DNA of 64,000 nucleotides from JABDFW01 sp035550215 (GCA_035550215.1 DASZPM010000003.1:124001-188000), one strand, 5' to 3'; counted from the stretch's first letter, positions 26,859 to 36,250 are shown. Made by a program: numbers and translations. The notes: a model not told the origin generated them from the letters alone.

Positions 26859-28892
26859 ATGAAAAAAATTGCGATTGCCATTTTCTCATTGTTAAACGCC
26901 GTTGTACTTTTTGCCCAAAATAATAATGATACCTGGACAATTAAAGCCGCTAATATAGACCCTTTTAATTACTACGGCGAAACGGTTGCTAATGGTATGA
27001 TAGGCATTGTTTCGTCGCCAGACCCGTTTAAGGTGAAGGATGTAGTGCTTAACGGTGCGTTTGATTTATATGGCCGGGGCAGGGTTAGCAACATATTAAA
27101 GACGTTCAATTTTGTGAATATGTACCTTGAGGTGGATGGCGCGCGTATTGAAAGCTACAAGCAGGTGCAAAATATGCAGCAGGTGCTGGATATGAAGCAT
27201 GCCAACCTTACCACCAGTTTTGATTTTGGTGATAAGGTTTCAGTAAGCTATACTTATTATTCGTTACGGCAATTACCATACACGGCTTTGGTAGATGTTA
27301 CAGTTACCGCGCAGAAGGATGTAGACATTACCGCTGCCAGCGTAATGGAGGCGCCGGATATGCTGAAAGACGTAGAAAATTATTACAATGAAATTGACAG
27401 GCCGCATGTGCGTATTTCGCTGCTTACTTCAACCGCCAAAAGCCCTACCGGTAAATTGCTGATGGCAGCATCAAACAGTTTTTTGTTTGATGAGCCGCAT
27501 GGCAGCGAACCTGCCGTTATACACGAAATGTGGGATAACAACATGCACCTGCTGAAGTTTAAAAAGCATTTAAAAGCGGGAGAAAAATACCATTATGCAG
27601 TCGTTGGCTCTGCACTTACTTCTGCGCATGATGATGACCCGCTGAACGAAGCCGAGCGCCTGACCATATTTGCAACGCTGGAAGGTCGTGATAAGCTGGT
27701 ACGGTTTCATAACAATGCATGGGATTCTCTCTGGAAAAGCGATATTGTTATTGATGGTGATGATGCTACCCAGCGTGAAGTGCGCAGTATGCTGTACCAC
27801 CTGTATTCATTTGTGCGTACTGGCACGGCATACAGCCTTTCGCCGATGGGTTTAAGCGGGCTGGGGTATAACGGCCATACTTTCTGGGATGCTGAATTGT
27901 GGATGTACCCTTCATTATTATTACTACACCCTGAAATAGCAAAATCAATGCTGGAGTACCGTTTTCAGCGGTTGACGGCGGCAGAACATAACGCATTTTC
28001 ACATGGGTATAAAGGCGCAATGTTCCCCTGGGAGAGCGCTGCCAGCGGCAATGAAGAAACGCCTGTATGGGCGCTGAGCGGGCCATTTGAGCACCATATT
28101 ACCGCGGACATTGCCATTGCCGCGTGGAACTATTATTGCGTTACACAGGATAAAAACTGGCTGCGCGAAAAAGGCTGGCCACTGTTAAAAGAAACAGCAG
28201 ATTTTTGGGCAAGCCGTGTTGAACGCAACGGCCCGGGCCATTACGATATTAACGATGTGGTAGCTGCCGATGAGTGGGCTGAAAATATTGATAACAATGC
28301 TTTTACCAATGCAGCAGCAAAAGCCAACCTGCAATACGCCACAAAGGCTGCTGCCATTTTGGGCATAACACCCGATGCTGACTGGATGAATGTTGCCTAT
28401 AATATACCTATACTTAAGTTTGATGACGGGGTTACACGGGAACACGCCCAATACAACGGCGAAAAAATAAAACAGGCAGATGTAAACCTGCTGGCATACC
28501 CGCTGCACGAGATAACCGACCCGGCAGCAATAAGGAAAGACCTTGATTATTATGAGCCCCGCGTAGGCGAGGGGCCTGCCATGACACACGCTATTTTTGC
28601 CATACTGCATGAAAGGCTTGGAGAGCCAGATAAAGCATACAAAAGCTTTAAGGAAGGCTATACACCCAATATGCGGCCGCCTTTTGGCGTAATTGCCGAA
28701 ACGGCCACTGGTAATAATCCTTATTTTGCCACCGGCGCCGGGGGAATGATACAGGCCATGCTGAACGGTTTTGGCGGCCTTGAAATAACGCCCACTGGTA
28801 TTACCCAGTTGAAAGTAAAGCTGCCATCTAACTGGAAAGGATTAACCATTACCGGTGTTGGGGTGGAGAAGAAAACGTTTACGGTTAAGTAA
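26859..28892 (+). CDS. Exported GH65-family glycosidase (alpha-glucosyl disaccharide hydrolase type)
   Basis: 677 residues with a cleavable signal (MKKIAIAIFSLLNAVVLFAQ). The (alpha/alpha)6 catalytic domain has GH65 marks: GYNGHTFWDAELWMYPSLLL (about 336-355), YKGAMFPWESAASGNEETP, and the catalytic-acid region ADEWAENIDNNAFTN with Glu472. A second Glu at 614 (FGVIAETATGNN, then FATGAGG) falls where GH65 hydrolases place a general base and phosphorylases bind phosphate. I therefore favour a hydrolase over a phosphorylase. Related enzymes act on trehalose, kojibiose or nigerose and on glucosyl-galactosyl linkages. Periplasmic placement fits cleaving disaccharides imported by SusCD. Confidence 0.87.
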   Translation: MKKIAIAIFSLLNAVVLFAQNNNDTWTIKAANIDPFNYYGETVANGMIGIVSSPDPFKVKDVVLNGAFDLYGRGRVSNILKTFNFVNMYLEVDGARIESYKQVQNMQQVLDMKHANLTTSFDFGDKVSVSYTYYSLRQLPYTALVDVTVTAQKDVDITAASVMEAPDMLKDVENYYNEIDRPHVRISLLTSTAKSPTGKLLMAASNSFLFDEPHGSEPAVIHEMWDNNMHLLKFKKHLKAGEKYHYAVVGSALTSAHDDDPLNEAERLTIFATLEGRDKLVRFHNNAWDSLWKSDIVIDGDDATQREVRSMLYHLYSFVRTGTAYSLSPMGLSGLGYNGHTFWDAELWMYPSLLLLHPEIAKSMLEYRFQRLTAAEHNAFSHGYKGAMFPWESAASGNEETPVWALSGPFEHHITADIAIAAWNYYCVTQDKNWLREKGWPLLKETADFWASRVERNGPGHYDINDVVAADEWAENIDNNAFTNAAAKANLQYATKAAAILGITPDADWMNVAYNIPILKFDDGVTREHAQYNGEKIKQADVNLLAYPLHEITDPAAIRKDLDYYEPRVGEGPAMTHAIFAILHERLGEPDKAYKSFKEGYTPNMRPPFGVIAETATGNNPYFATGAGGMIQAMLNGFGGLEITPTGITQLKVKLPSNWKGLTITGVGVEKKTFTVK

Positions 28893-28969
28893 TTAGAATA
28901 AATGACTAAAATCATTTTCCAGCCCCCGCAAAGTCAGTAAAACGAAGGTTACACAACGATAATTTTGAG

Positions 28970-29347
28970 TTGAATTTTAAAGCTCACGTTGTGGAATTAG
29001 AAATTGAAGCGCAAAAAAAGATAGATGAAGTGCAACAGGATTTTAATGTTGCCTTTCCGTACCTGCGGATGGAATTTTTGCAATTAAAAAAAGCCGATAA
29101 TAAAGCGGGCAAGTTTGTTACGGCCGGTACCCTTATTAAAGATGTGCGCAAAAATATAAAGCACTGCATAGTAAAATTCCCTTCCAACATTACTGTCAGC
29201 GAATTTGAAAACATGTTTAACCATCGCGTTGGCTTGCCGGTTAAGGTACTGCGTAAAAGCGGTAATATATGGATAGAAACCAAAATGACGCGTAGCTGGA
29301 CGTTAGACCGGCAAAATGCACAGGGTAAGGATTTGTCAGTTGTTTAA
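28970..29347 (+). CDS. Conserved hypothetical protein
   Basis: About 118-125 residues. The start is uncertain: TTG at 28970 or GTG at 28991, with no ATG in a suitable place. No signal peptide. The C-terminal stretch HRVGLPVKVLRKSGNIWIET followed by WTLDRQNAQGKDLS resembles a small cytoplasmic protein I recognise as widespread in Bacteroidota, usually unnamed. The codon use looks like that of its neighbours. The function is unknown. Confidence 0.75.
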   Translation: MNFKAHVVELEIEAQKKIDEVQQDFNVAFPYLRMEFLQLKKADNKAGKFVTAGTLIKDVRKNIKHCIVKFPSNITVSEFENMFNHRVGLPVKVLRKSGNIWIETKMTRSWTLDRQNAQGKDLSVV

Positions 29348-29419
29348 GCAGGTTAATATAGCAGCCGCTAAAAAAATTTAACATTTTTCGAAAAAAAATC
29401 TTATTGTTGTATCTCCAAA

Positions 29420-29968
29420 ATGAAAAAACTGGCTGCCATATTTTTTATCGGGCTTTTCCTGTTTAATATAATAGGGTACAGGCTGGTGTTCTATTTTGCA
29501 CAGAAACAGGAAGATGCAAGAGTTGAAGCATCCCTTGACAATAGTGATTACAACGAAAACGATCTTGTTACCATAAAGGTTCCGCTGTCGTTACCATACC
29601 AAACAAACTGGAAAGATTTTGAAAGAGTGGATGGTGAAGTAACCCTGGACGGAAAAATATACAAATACGTTAAGCGTAAAGTAGAGGACGGCCAATTGAT
29701 TTTATTGTGCCTGCCCGATGAGCATAAAATGCGCCTGCAAACTGCGAGGGATGATTTCTTTAAAATGGCCAATGACCTTAACGCTACATCATCTTCCAAA
29801 AAATCAGGTAATTCCATAAGCATAAAAAATGTTTTGAGCGATTACGATAAATACTACGCCGACTATTCAAATTTGTTCATATCAAGCAGAGCTGCCTACG
29901 AAACACCAATCAACATTTCTGCAAAAACAATTCCTTTCCACGATTGCCCTGAGCAACCTCCGTGCTGA
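29420..29968 (+). CDS. Hypothetical single-pass membrane protein
   Basis: 182 residues. One N-terminal membrane segment (about 5-27, AAIFFIGLFLFNIIGYRLV) is followed by a soluble domain that should be periplasmic. The phrase YNENDLVTIKVPLSLPYQTN starts a beta-rich region and the protein ends HDCPEQPPC, with two Cys near the C-terminus that might bind metal or form a disulphide. I do not recognise a named family. It stands alone between the hypothetical gene at 28970 and the haloperoxidase cassette. Confidence 0.7.
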   Translation: MKKLAAIFFIGLFLFNIIGYRLVFYFAQKQEDARVEASLDNSDYNENDLVTIKVPLSLPYQTNWKDFERVDGEVTLDGKIYKYVKRKVEDGQLILLCLPDEHKMRLQTARDDFFKMANDLNATSSSKKSGNSISIKNVLSDYDKYYADYSNLFISSRAAYETPINISAKTIPFHDCPEQPPC

Positions 29969-30218
29969 TTTTGGGACACGACAAGTATTTACGATGATGT
30001 ATTTATGCACCGTATAAAAAGCGCTGTTGTGTTTCAGGCATTATGTTACTGTAATACACAGTAAACTATTTCCTTTTGTATTTTCTTGAATTAATTTAAT
30101 CATGCTTATCACCATATAAGCATAATACCCCTGGATGCATAATATGTGTAAAAGGCGAAGCTGTGAAGGCGGCTTCTGTTGATTATGTATGTTATGGAAA
30201 TGAAACCTGGCATTTAGT

Positions 30219-31553
30219 ATGAAAAAAGTTTTGATGGCAATGGCTGCTGTTATTGTATGGGCAGCGTGTACTACAAAAGAGGCGGATTACGATAAGATAT
30301 TTAATGACCCTATTACTTATTGTAACAGCGTTTATGAACTTAACAGTGTTGTAATGGGTAATAATTTTTCACCAATAGTGGCATCGCGTAATTATATGTA
30401 TGCAAATGTTGCCGCATACGAGATAATAGCCGCAGGCGACCCGGAACATTATAATTCACTTGCGGGGCAGGCAAAAGGCCTGGATGCTGTGCCAAAACCA
30501 GCTGCAGGAGAGAAGATTGATTTCAATTTCGCTTCCCTGCTGGCATTTTGGAAATTAGGGCAGTCAGTTACGTTTTCAGAAAATGAAACCGAAAACTATG
30601 TTGACAGCCTGAAGCAGCTTGCTAAAGCGCACGGCATGCCCGGTGATATTTACAACAACTCGGTTAAGTATGCGGATACTGTTGCCAAGGTAATTATGGC
30701 ATGGAGCAGGAAAGACCACTACAAGGAAACAAGAGGTATGCCTGAATACACTGTTTATCCCGATTCGCCTGCAAGATGGGTGCCAACACCACCGGCATAT
30801 TCACCGGCTGCCGAACCACACTGGACGATGATTCGCGCCGTTGTGCTTGACAGCTCCAATGAATTTTTGCCGCCTGCACCCTACAAATTTGATGTTAAGG
30901 ATAAAAACAGCATGTACTTCAAACAAATAATGCTTACTAAAAATGCCGTTGACAGCCTAACACCTGAGCAGGCTCATATTGCTGATTTTTGGGACGACAA
31001 CCCTTTTAAACTCAATGTTAGCGGCCATCTTATGTTTGGTACCAAAAAGTTTTCGCCACCCGGCCACTGGATGAGTATTGTTGGCATTGCAGCAAAAAAA
31101 GCGCATGCTGATTACAACACTACCGTGTATGCATACGCTAAAACAGCCATAGCATTGTTTGATGCCTTTATTGCCTGCTGGGACTCAAAGTACACTTACA
31201 ATACAGTAAGGCCTGAAACAGTTATTAATAAATACGTTGATGCTAACTGGAAACCGCATTTGCAAACACCACCTTTTCCTGAATATGTTTGCGGTCATTC
31301 AACCGGTTCTGCGGCCTGCGCGGCAGCATTAACCAGCGTATTTGGCGATAACTTCGCTTACACGGATACCACTGAACTTGAGTTTGGCATAAAAAACCGT
31401 TCATACAAATCATTTTACGATGCGTCGCAGGAAAACATACTTGCACGCTTTTATGGTGGAATACACCTGCATTACTCATGCCTTGCTTCAAATGTGTTGG
31501 GCAGGCAGGTAGGCGACCTTGTAGTTACAAGGCTTCACATGAAAAAAGGATGA
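30219..31553 (+). CDS. Vanadium-haloperoxidase/PAP2-like lipoprotein 1
   Basis: 444 residues, lipoprotein signal ending VWAAC. The PAP2/vanadium chloroperoxidase signature is present: Lys324-x6-Arg331-Pro332 (WDSKYTYNTVRPE), the GH of YVCGHSTGSA (His360), and Arg410-x5-His416 (ARFYGGIHLHYS). His416 would be the vanadate-coordinating or phospho-accepting His. The Asp that usually follows three residues later is Ser420. It could be a haloperoxidase or an acid phosphatase; sequence alone does not separate them. It opens a five-gene same-strand cassette whose last gene is a second member of the family. Confidence 0.85.
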   Translation: MKKVLMAMAAVIVWAACTTKEADYDKIFNDPITYCNSVYELNSVVMGNNFSPIVASRNYMYANVAAYEIIAAGDPEHYNSLAGQAKGLDAVPKPAAGEKIDFNFASLLAFWKLGQSVTFSENETENYVDSLKQLAKAHGMPGDIYNNSVKYADTVAKVIMAWSRKDHYKETRGMPEYTVYPDSPARWVPTPPAYSPAAEPHWTMIRAVVLDSSNEFLPPAPYKFDVKDKNSMYFKQIMLTKNAVDSLTPEQAHIADFWDDNPFKLNVSGHLMFGTKKFSPPGHWMSIVGIAAKKAHADYNTTVYAYAKTAIALFDAFIACWDSKYTYNTVRPETVINKYVDANWKPHLQTPPFPEYVCGHSTGSAACAAALTSVFGDNFAYTDTTELEFGIKNRSYKSFYDASQENILARFYGGIHLHYSCLASNVLGRQVGDLVVTRLHMKKG

Positions 31554-31586
31554 GACATTAATTAAATTTCAAAACACTAACTGGTC

Positions 31587-32669
31587 ATGAAAAAAATATT
31601 TTATTTATCAATACTAATCTTAGCAGCATTATTTATCAATAACCGCGTATTTGCCCAGGGCTGTATTGCTATACGCAGTACGGGAGGCGCCACTGAAATG
31701 CATCATGATGGTGAGGTGGATTCAGCCAAATGGGAGATGAATGTAAATAACCGTTATTACCGGAGCTACAAGCACTTTGTTGGCACTGCTGAGCAGAAGC
31801 AGCGGCAAACGCTTGGTAACGAAGTTATTAACCATGGCTATACTATGGACCTGGCATTAACGCGCGTATTAAACCAGCGTTGGTCATTATTGATTGATGT
31901 GCCCGTTATATCAAACGCGCGTTCTTCCATGTACGAGCATGCTAACACCCGGCACACAACACATTCATTTGGCCTGGGTGATGTTCGTTTTTCAGTGTAC
32001 CGCTGGATGATTGATCCTAAAAAGGCCACAAAAGGCAATGTACAACTTGGCCTTGGTATTAAATTGCCAACGGGGGATTACAAATATATGGACAGGTTTC
32101 ACCAGGCTGATGGCACCACAATTCTCGGCCCTGTTGACCAGTCAATACAGCTTGGCGATGGCGGCACAGGTTTTACTCTGGAAGTTAATCCTCATTATAA
32201 TTTTAATAAAACATGGGGTGTATATGGTAACTTTTATTACCTCGCTAACCCGCGCGAACAAAACGGCGTGTCAACTGCAAGGGGCGGTGTACCCTCAGCT
32301 CAAACCGTAGCCATTGAAAGTGATGTAATGAGTGTACCTGACCAATACCTTATACGGTTTGGGGCAAATGCAAGTTTTAATAACCTGACTACCTTTTTAG
32401 GTTTTCGTGATGAGTGTATTCCTGTACATGACCTTATTGGGGGCAGCCAGGGTTTCAGAAGGCCGGGTTATATCCTGTCTGTTGAACCGGGCATTACTTA
32501 TAAAATAAAAAGTGTAACGCTGTACGCTTACGTGCCTGTAGCATTTCAACGCAACCGCACCCAAAGCGTGCCTGATAAAAATAAAACGGCTTTGACAGGT
32601 GTTTACGCGCATGGCGACGCCGCATTTGCCGATTATGCAATCAATGTTGGCCTGACAATTAATTTTTAG
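31587..32669 (+). CDS. Outer-membrane beta-barrel protein of the haloperoxidase cassette (1)
   Basis: 360 residues; signal peptide ending VFAQ. Alternating amphipathic strands and the terminal NVGLTINF (C-terminal Phe) mark an outer-membrane barrel of the transporter type annotated in many Bacteroidota. The text IKLPTGDYKYMDRFHQADGT is typical of such barrels. A His- and Cys-bearing N-terminal part (GCIAIRSTGG, EMHHDGE) is distinctive. It lies 33 nt after haloperoxidase 1. Its substrate is unknown. Confidence 0.75.
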   Translation: MKKIFYLSILILAALFINNRVFAQGCIAIRSTGGATEMHHDGEVDSAKWEMNVNNRYYRSYKHFVGTAEQKQRQTLGNEVINHGYTMDLALTRVLNQRWSLLIDVPVISNARSSMYEHANTRHTTHSFGLGDVRFSVYRWMIDPKKATKGNVQLGLGIKLPTGDYKYMDRFHQADGTTILGPVDQSIQLGDGGTGFTLEVNPHYNFNKTWGVYGNFYYLANPREQNGVSTARGGVPSAQTVAIESDVMSVPDQYLIRFGANASFNNLTTFLGFRDECIPVHDLIGGSQGFRRPGYILSVEPGITYKIKSVTLYAYVPVAFQRNRTQSVPDKNKTALTGVYAHGDAAFADYAINVGLTINF

Positions 32670-32768
32670 TTCGCGGTAATTATTATTCATTAACGCATTA
32701 GTAGCAGGTGGGCTGCCCGGCTTTGGCTGGACCAACCTGCTTATAGCCACTGCTTTGCCTGTTATTTT

Positions 32769-33560
32769 ATGAAACAGTTAAACCGCGAACAAAAAATACA
32801 TTATATACTGCGCATTGCCAGTGCTATGTGTTTTATAGGGCATGGAGCATTTGGCATTATAACTAAGGAAATTTGGTGTAACTACTTTGCCGTTTTTGGT
32901 ATTGGGCGTAGTACAGCATACACTCTTATGCCTTATCTCGGCAGTATTGATATACTGCTGGGCATATCAATACTATTTTACCCTACACGTGCTGCCGCAG
33001 GGTGGCTGGTGATGTGGGGAACAGTAACAGCCTTATGCCGGCCACTTTCAGGTGAGCCCTTTGCTGAGTTTATTGAGCGTGCAGGCAACTTTGGTGCACC
33101 GCTTGCGTTACTGGTGCTTTCCGGGGGGTTCAAAAGAAACCTAAAGGAATGGTTTATCAAAATAACACCCAATTATTCTCCTTCCGCCAATACATTCCGG
33201 CAACTTGAAATTTGTTTACGTATTGCTGTGTTCCTGCTAATGGCCGGGCATGGCTGGCTGAATTTGCTTGAAAAGAAAAGCCTGGTGGCACAATATACGT
33301 CACTTGGTTTTAGCAATACAACCATCACTGCTCATGTTGTTGGCATTATAGAAATAGTGGCAGCCTTTATGTTATTAACAAAGCCTTTTCGCCCGGTAGT
33401 GTTTGCCTTTTTTGCCTGGAAGATGGTAAGTGAACTCTTTTATCCGCATTGGGAATTGTTTGAGTGGATTGAAAGGGGTGGCAGTTACGGGTGCCTGCTG
33501 GCATTATGGCTGACATTAAAAAGAACGCCGGTACGGGTATACCATGCGGCGATGGGGTAG
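32769..33560 (+). CDS. DoxX-like integral membrane protein with internal duplication
   Basis: 263 residues with about eight membrane helices arranged as two similar halves. Half 1 (about 13-118) has RIASAMCFIGHGAFGI, LGSIDILLGISILF and FIERAGNFGAPLALLVL. Half 2 (about 150-252) has RIAVFLLMAGHGWLNL, VGIIEIVAAFMLLT and WIERGGSYGCLLALWL. The GHG motif and the IERxGxxG motif recur in the same places. Each half resembles one DoxX/TQO-small-subunit four-helix unit. Its position between two outer-membrane barrels suggests an inner-membrane redox or quinone-linked role, which is inference. Confidence 0.75.
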   Translation: MKQLNREQKIHYILRIASAMCFIGHGAFGIITKEIWCNYFAVFGIGRSTAYTLMPYLGSIDILLGISILFYPTRAAAGWLVMWGTVTALCRPLSGEPFAEFIERAGNFGAPLALLVLSGGFKRNLKEWFIKITPNYSPSANTFRQLEICLRIAVFLLMAGHGWLNLLEKKSLVAQYTSLGFSNTTITAHVVGIIEIVAAFMLLTKPFRPVVFAFFAWKMVSELFYPHWELFEWIERGGSYGCLLALWLTLKRTPVRVYHAAMG

Positions 33561-33614
33561 CGCGCAGCATTTTTTTTATAACTTAATTTAAAAGTAACCT
33601 AAAACAAATAAACA

Positions 33615-34550
33615 ATGTTAATAAACTTCTATAAACGCGCACTGCTTTGCATATTGCTGGTTTCCCCCGCCTGCATTATGGTACAGGCGCAAACGGATAT
33701 TGACGGGGACATGATGGCAAAAAAGACCCTTTGTCTTAATGCCATGTACAGCTATGGAAGCTGGACAAACTATTGGGAAGGTACCCTTAAGAGAGACAAT
33801 CAAAACCTCGGCAGGGTTTCAACGCAAATGGCCGGTGTAATGATGGCATATGGCTTGTATAAAAATGTTACCATCCTGGCAGGGTTGCCTTATGTACAAA
33901 CACATGCTACCGCCGGTACATTGCATGGACAAAAAGGGCTGCAGGATGTTAACCTGTGGATAAAATGGAAGGCATACCAGGCCAGTATTGGCCGGGGCAC
34001 GTTTTCCGTATTTGCCGCAGGCGGGTTAACATTCCCTTCTACAAATTATATAGCTGACTTTTTGCCGCTGTCAATCGGGCTGCACAGCACAAACCTTTCA
34101 GGCAGGCTTATTGCCGACTATGGAATAGGTAAATTCTTTGTTACTGTTTCGGGTACCTATACTTACCGCAATAACATTACTATTGACCGCACAGCCTATT
34201 ACACTACCGAACTGCATAATACAAACGAGGTACAAATGCCTGATATGGCTATGGAACAGCTTAGGGCCGGTTACCGGAGCAAATGGTTGCGCATTGAAGC
34301 AGTAGCAGATAACATGAATACCTTGGGTGGTTTTGATATCCGGCGCAATGATATGCCCTTTCCCAGCAATAAAATGAACTCAACCGATGCAGGCCTTTTT
34401 GTAAAGTACACATTTAAAAAATTACCCGCTTTGTCACTCAGCGCAGATGGCTCCTATGTTATTACGGGAAGGAACGTAGGCCAAACAACCATGTTTGGTG
34501 CAGGAGTATCTTATGTATTGGATTTTAACCATAAAAAAAATTCAAAATAA
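33615..34550 (+). CDS. Outer-membrane beta-barrel protein of the haloperoxidase cassette (2)
   Basis: 311 residues; signal ending VQAQ. A transporter-like barrel (NVTILAGLPYVQTHATAGTL, FSVFAAGGLTFPSTNYIADF, then MFGAGVSYVLDF). It is distinct from the barrel at 31587 but shares its general plan. The next gene begins 6 nt after its stop, so the two are surely cotranscribed. Confidence 0.72.
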   Translation: MLINFYKRALLCILLVSPACIMVQAQTDIDGDMMAKKTLCLNAMYSYGSWTNYWEGTLKRDNQNLGRVSTQMAGVMMAYGLYKNVTILAGLPYVQTHATAGTLHGQKGLQDVNLWIKWKAYQASIGRGTFSVFAAGGLTFPSTNYIADFLPLSIGLHSTNLSGRLIADYGIGKFFVTVSGTYTYRNNITIDRTAYYTTELHNTNEVQMPDMAMEQLRAGYRSKWLRIEAVADNMNTLGGFDIRRNDMPFPSNKMNSTDAGLFVKYTFKKLPALSLSADGSYVITGRNVGQTTMFGAGVSYVLDFNHKKNSK

Positions 34551-34556
34551 CCCTTT

Positions 34557-36107
34557 ATGAGAAAAATAGTTTTTTATACACTAAGTACGCTTACAACAGC
34601 TCTCGCCTTGCTGGCAGGCTGCTCAAAAAATATATCAGGAAGAACGGATAATATTGCTCAACTGAACCCTGCAAATACTGATATTGATGCCGGTTCGTGG
34701 AAGCCTGTTTTGCTGTCGAGGCCTGATACTTTCGCAGTGCTTGCCCCAGCGGCAACAAACTCACCGGCATATACCGCGGAGCTTAACGAAATTAAAAGCG
34801 CACAGCAGGATATAACCGATGCGAGAAAAGCAATTATAAAATACTGGAGCGCCGGGGCTGTATTAAGGTGGAACGAGATACTACGAACCCTTGTGGCAAA
34901 ATATAACCTTCCGCCATACCAAAATGCAGATGGTTCTTACCCCATACCAAGCTCTCTGTACCCGTTTGCGTACCCGCAATTCCCTTTTTCCAACCCACCT
35001 TATGCGGCAAGGGCTTTTGCATACGTTAGTGCGGCTGAATACGATGCGCTTGTTGCGGCATGGTATTATAAAAAGCTGTACAACCGTTCTGCTCCCTATA
35101 AAGTTGATTCAAGCGTTAATGCGCTGATACCAAGAAGCGAATTACCTTCCTATCCTTCAGAGGATGCGGTACTGGCAGGCACAATGGCCGAAATGATGAA
35201 GGCGTTATTTCCTACGGAGTTAGACTTTATACAGCAAAAAGTTGACGAGGCTGAAAACTACCGTATATGGAGCGGCGCTAATGTACGCAGCGATATTGTT
35301 GCCGGCGAGGCATTGGGCAGGCAGGTTGCGGCTGTTTTTATGGCAAGGGCTAAGGCTGATAACGCAGGTAAAGCAGTAGGTACGCCAGACCAATGGCTTG
35401 GGCTGGAAACCCAAACCGCCGCCAAAGGGCAAACGCCGTGGTTTAGCCTGGAAGTGCCGAAACGTAACCCTATGCTGCCTTTTTTTGGCAATGTAAAAGC
35501 ATTTTTATTTGACTCTGCCACATGTGTTATGTTAAGGCCGGGGCCGCCACCGTCAACCAACAGCGACGAAATGAAAAAAGAAACCGCTGAAACGCACAGC
35601 TATATAACCAACCCCTCCCGCGAGCAAATGCGTATTGTGCAGTACTGGGCAGATGGTATAGGCACATATACCCCGCCGGGGCACTGGAACGCCATTGCCG
35701 CGGAAGATTTTGTTACAAAAAATTTCAGCGAGGTAAGATGGGCACGTAATATGGCGTTGCTGAACATGGCGATTATGGATGCAGGTATAGTATGCTGGAA
35801 TACCAAGTATTACTATTATAACCCGCGGCCTACGCAAATGGACTCATCCATAAAAACACTTACAGGTATTCCTAATTTTCCATCATACATTTCTGGGCAT
35901 GCAACCTTTAGCGGCGCGGCAGCAACTATTTTGGCGCATATAATACCCGAAAAAGCTGATACCTACATGGCTATGGCAACCCAGGCATCAATGTCGAGAT
36001 TGTATGCAGGCATCCATTTCCCTATTGATTGCTCAACAGGGTTAACGGTTGGGCAGCATGTAGGCAGTTATGCCGTTAAACGGGCTCAGTCCGACGGGGC
36101 AGAATAA
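34557..36107 (+). CDS. Vanadium-haloperoxidase/PAP2-like lipoprotein 2
   Basis: 516 residues; lipoprotein signal ending LLAGC. The complete signature is in the C-terminal half: Lys417-x6-Arg424-Pro425 (NTKYYYYNPRP), PSYISGHATFSG (His448), and SR-x5-His487-x3-Asp491 (SRLYAGIHFPID). The N-terminal half carries a faded copy of the same pattern (YPSEDAVLAG, then VRSDIVAGEALGRQVA), as expected for the two helical-bundle fold of vanadium haloperoxidases. All key residues are intact, unlike copy 1. It may oxidise halides with peroxide or act as a phosphatase at the cell surface. Confidence 0.87.
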   Translation: MRKIVFYTLSTLTTALALLAGCSKNISGRTDNIAQLNPANTDIDAGSWKPVLLSRPDTFAVLAPAATNSPAYTAELNEIKSAQQDITDARKAIIKYWSAGAVLRWNEILRTLVAKYNLPPYQNADGSYPIPSSLYPFAYPQFPFSNPPYAARAFAYVSAAEYDALVAAWYYKKLYNRSAPYKVDSSVNALIPRSELPSYPSEDAVLAGTMAEMMKALFPTELDFIQQKVDEAENYRIWSGANVRSDIVAGEALGRQVAAVFMARAKADNAGKAVGTPDQWLGLETQTAAKGQTPWFSLEVPKRNPMLPFFGNVKAFLFDSATCVMLRPGPPPSTNSDEMKKETAETHSYITNPSREQMRIVQYWADGIGTYTPPGHWNAIAAEDFVTKNFSEVRWARNMALLNMAIMDAGIVCWNTKYYYYNPRPTQMDSSIKTLTGIPNFPSYISGHATFSGAAATILAHIIPEKADTYMAMATQASMSRLYAGIHFPIDCSTGLTVGQHVGSYAVKRAQSDGAE

Positions 36108-36154
36108 ACAACAGGAAATTTAGTCTCTCATTCGTAATAATAACAAGCAATAAA

Positions 36155-36183
36155 AACGCTGCGATTCTTCGCGGCGTTTTTTT
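36155..36183 (+). terminator. Rho-independent terminator of the haloperoxidase cassette
   Basis: The stem AACGCTGCGA with TCGCGGCGTT (one G-T pair) has a TTCT loop and runs into seven T. It lies 47 nt after haloperoxidase 2 and defines the right end of the cassette. Confidence 0.9.
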
Positions 36184-36250
36184 ATGTATATAGTGGAAGA
36201 AGAACAAAATATAATTGTACATTCATCATTGTAAAAACCAAACGATTGTT

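Noticed and set aside
30102..30123. Inverted repeat ATGCTTAT/ATAAGCAT with 6-nt spacer before haloperoxidase 1
   Set aside because: It is short and AT-rich, and I cannot separate it from chance. It might be an operator for the cassette but has no second copy in the window.
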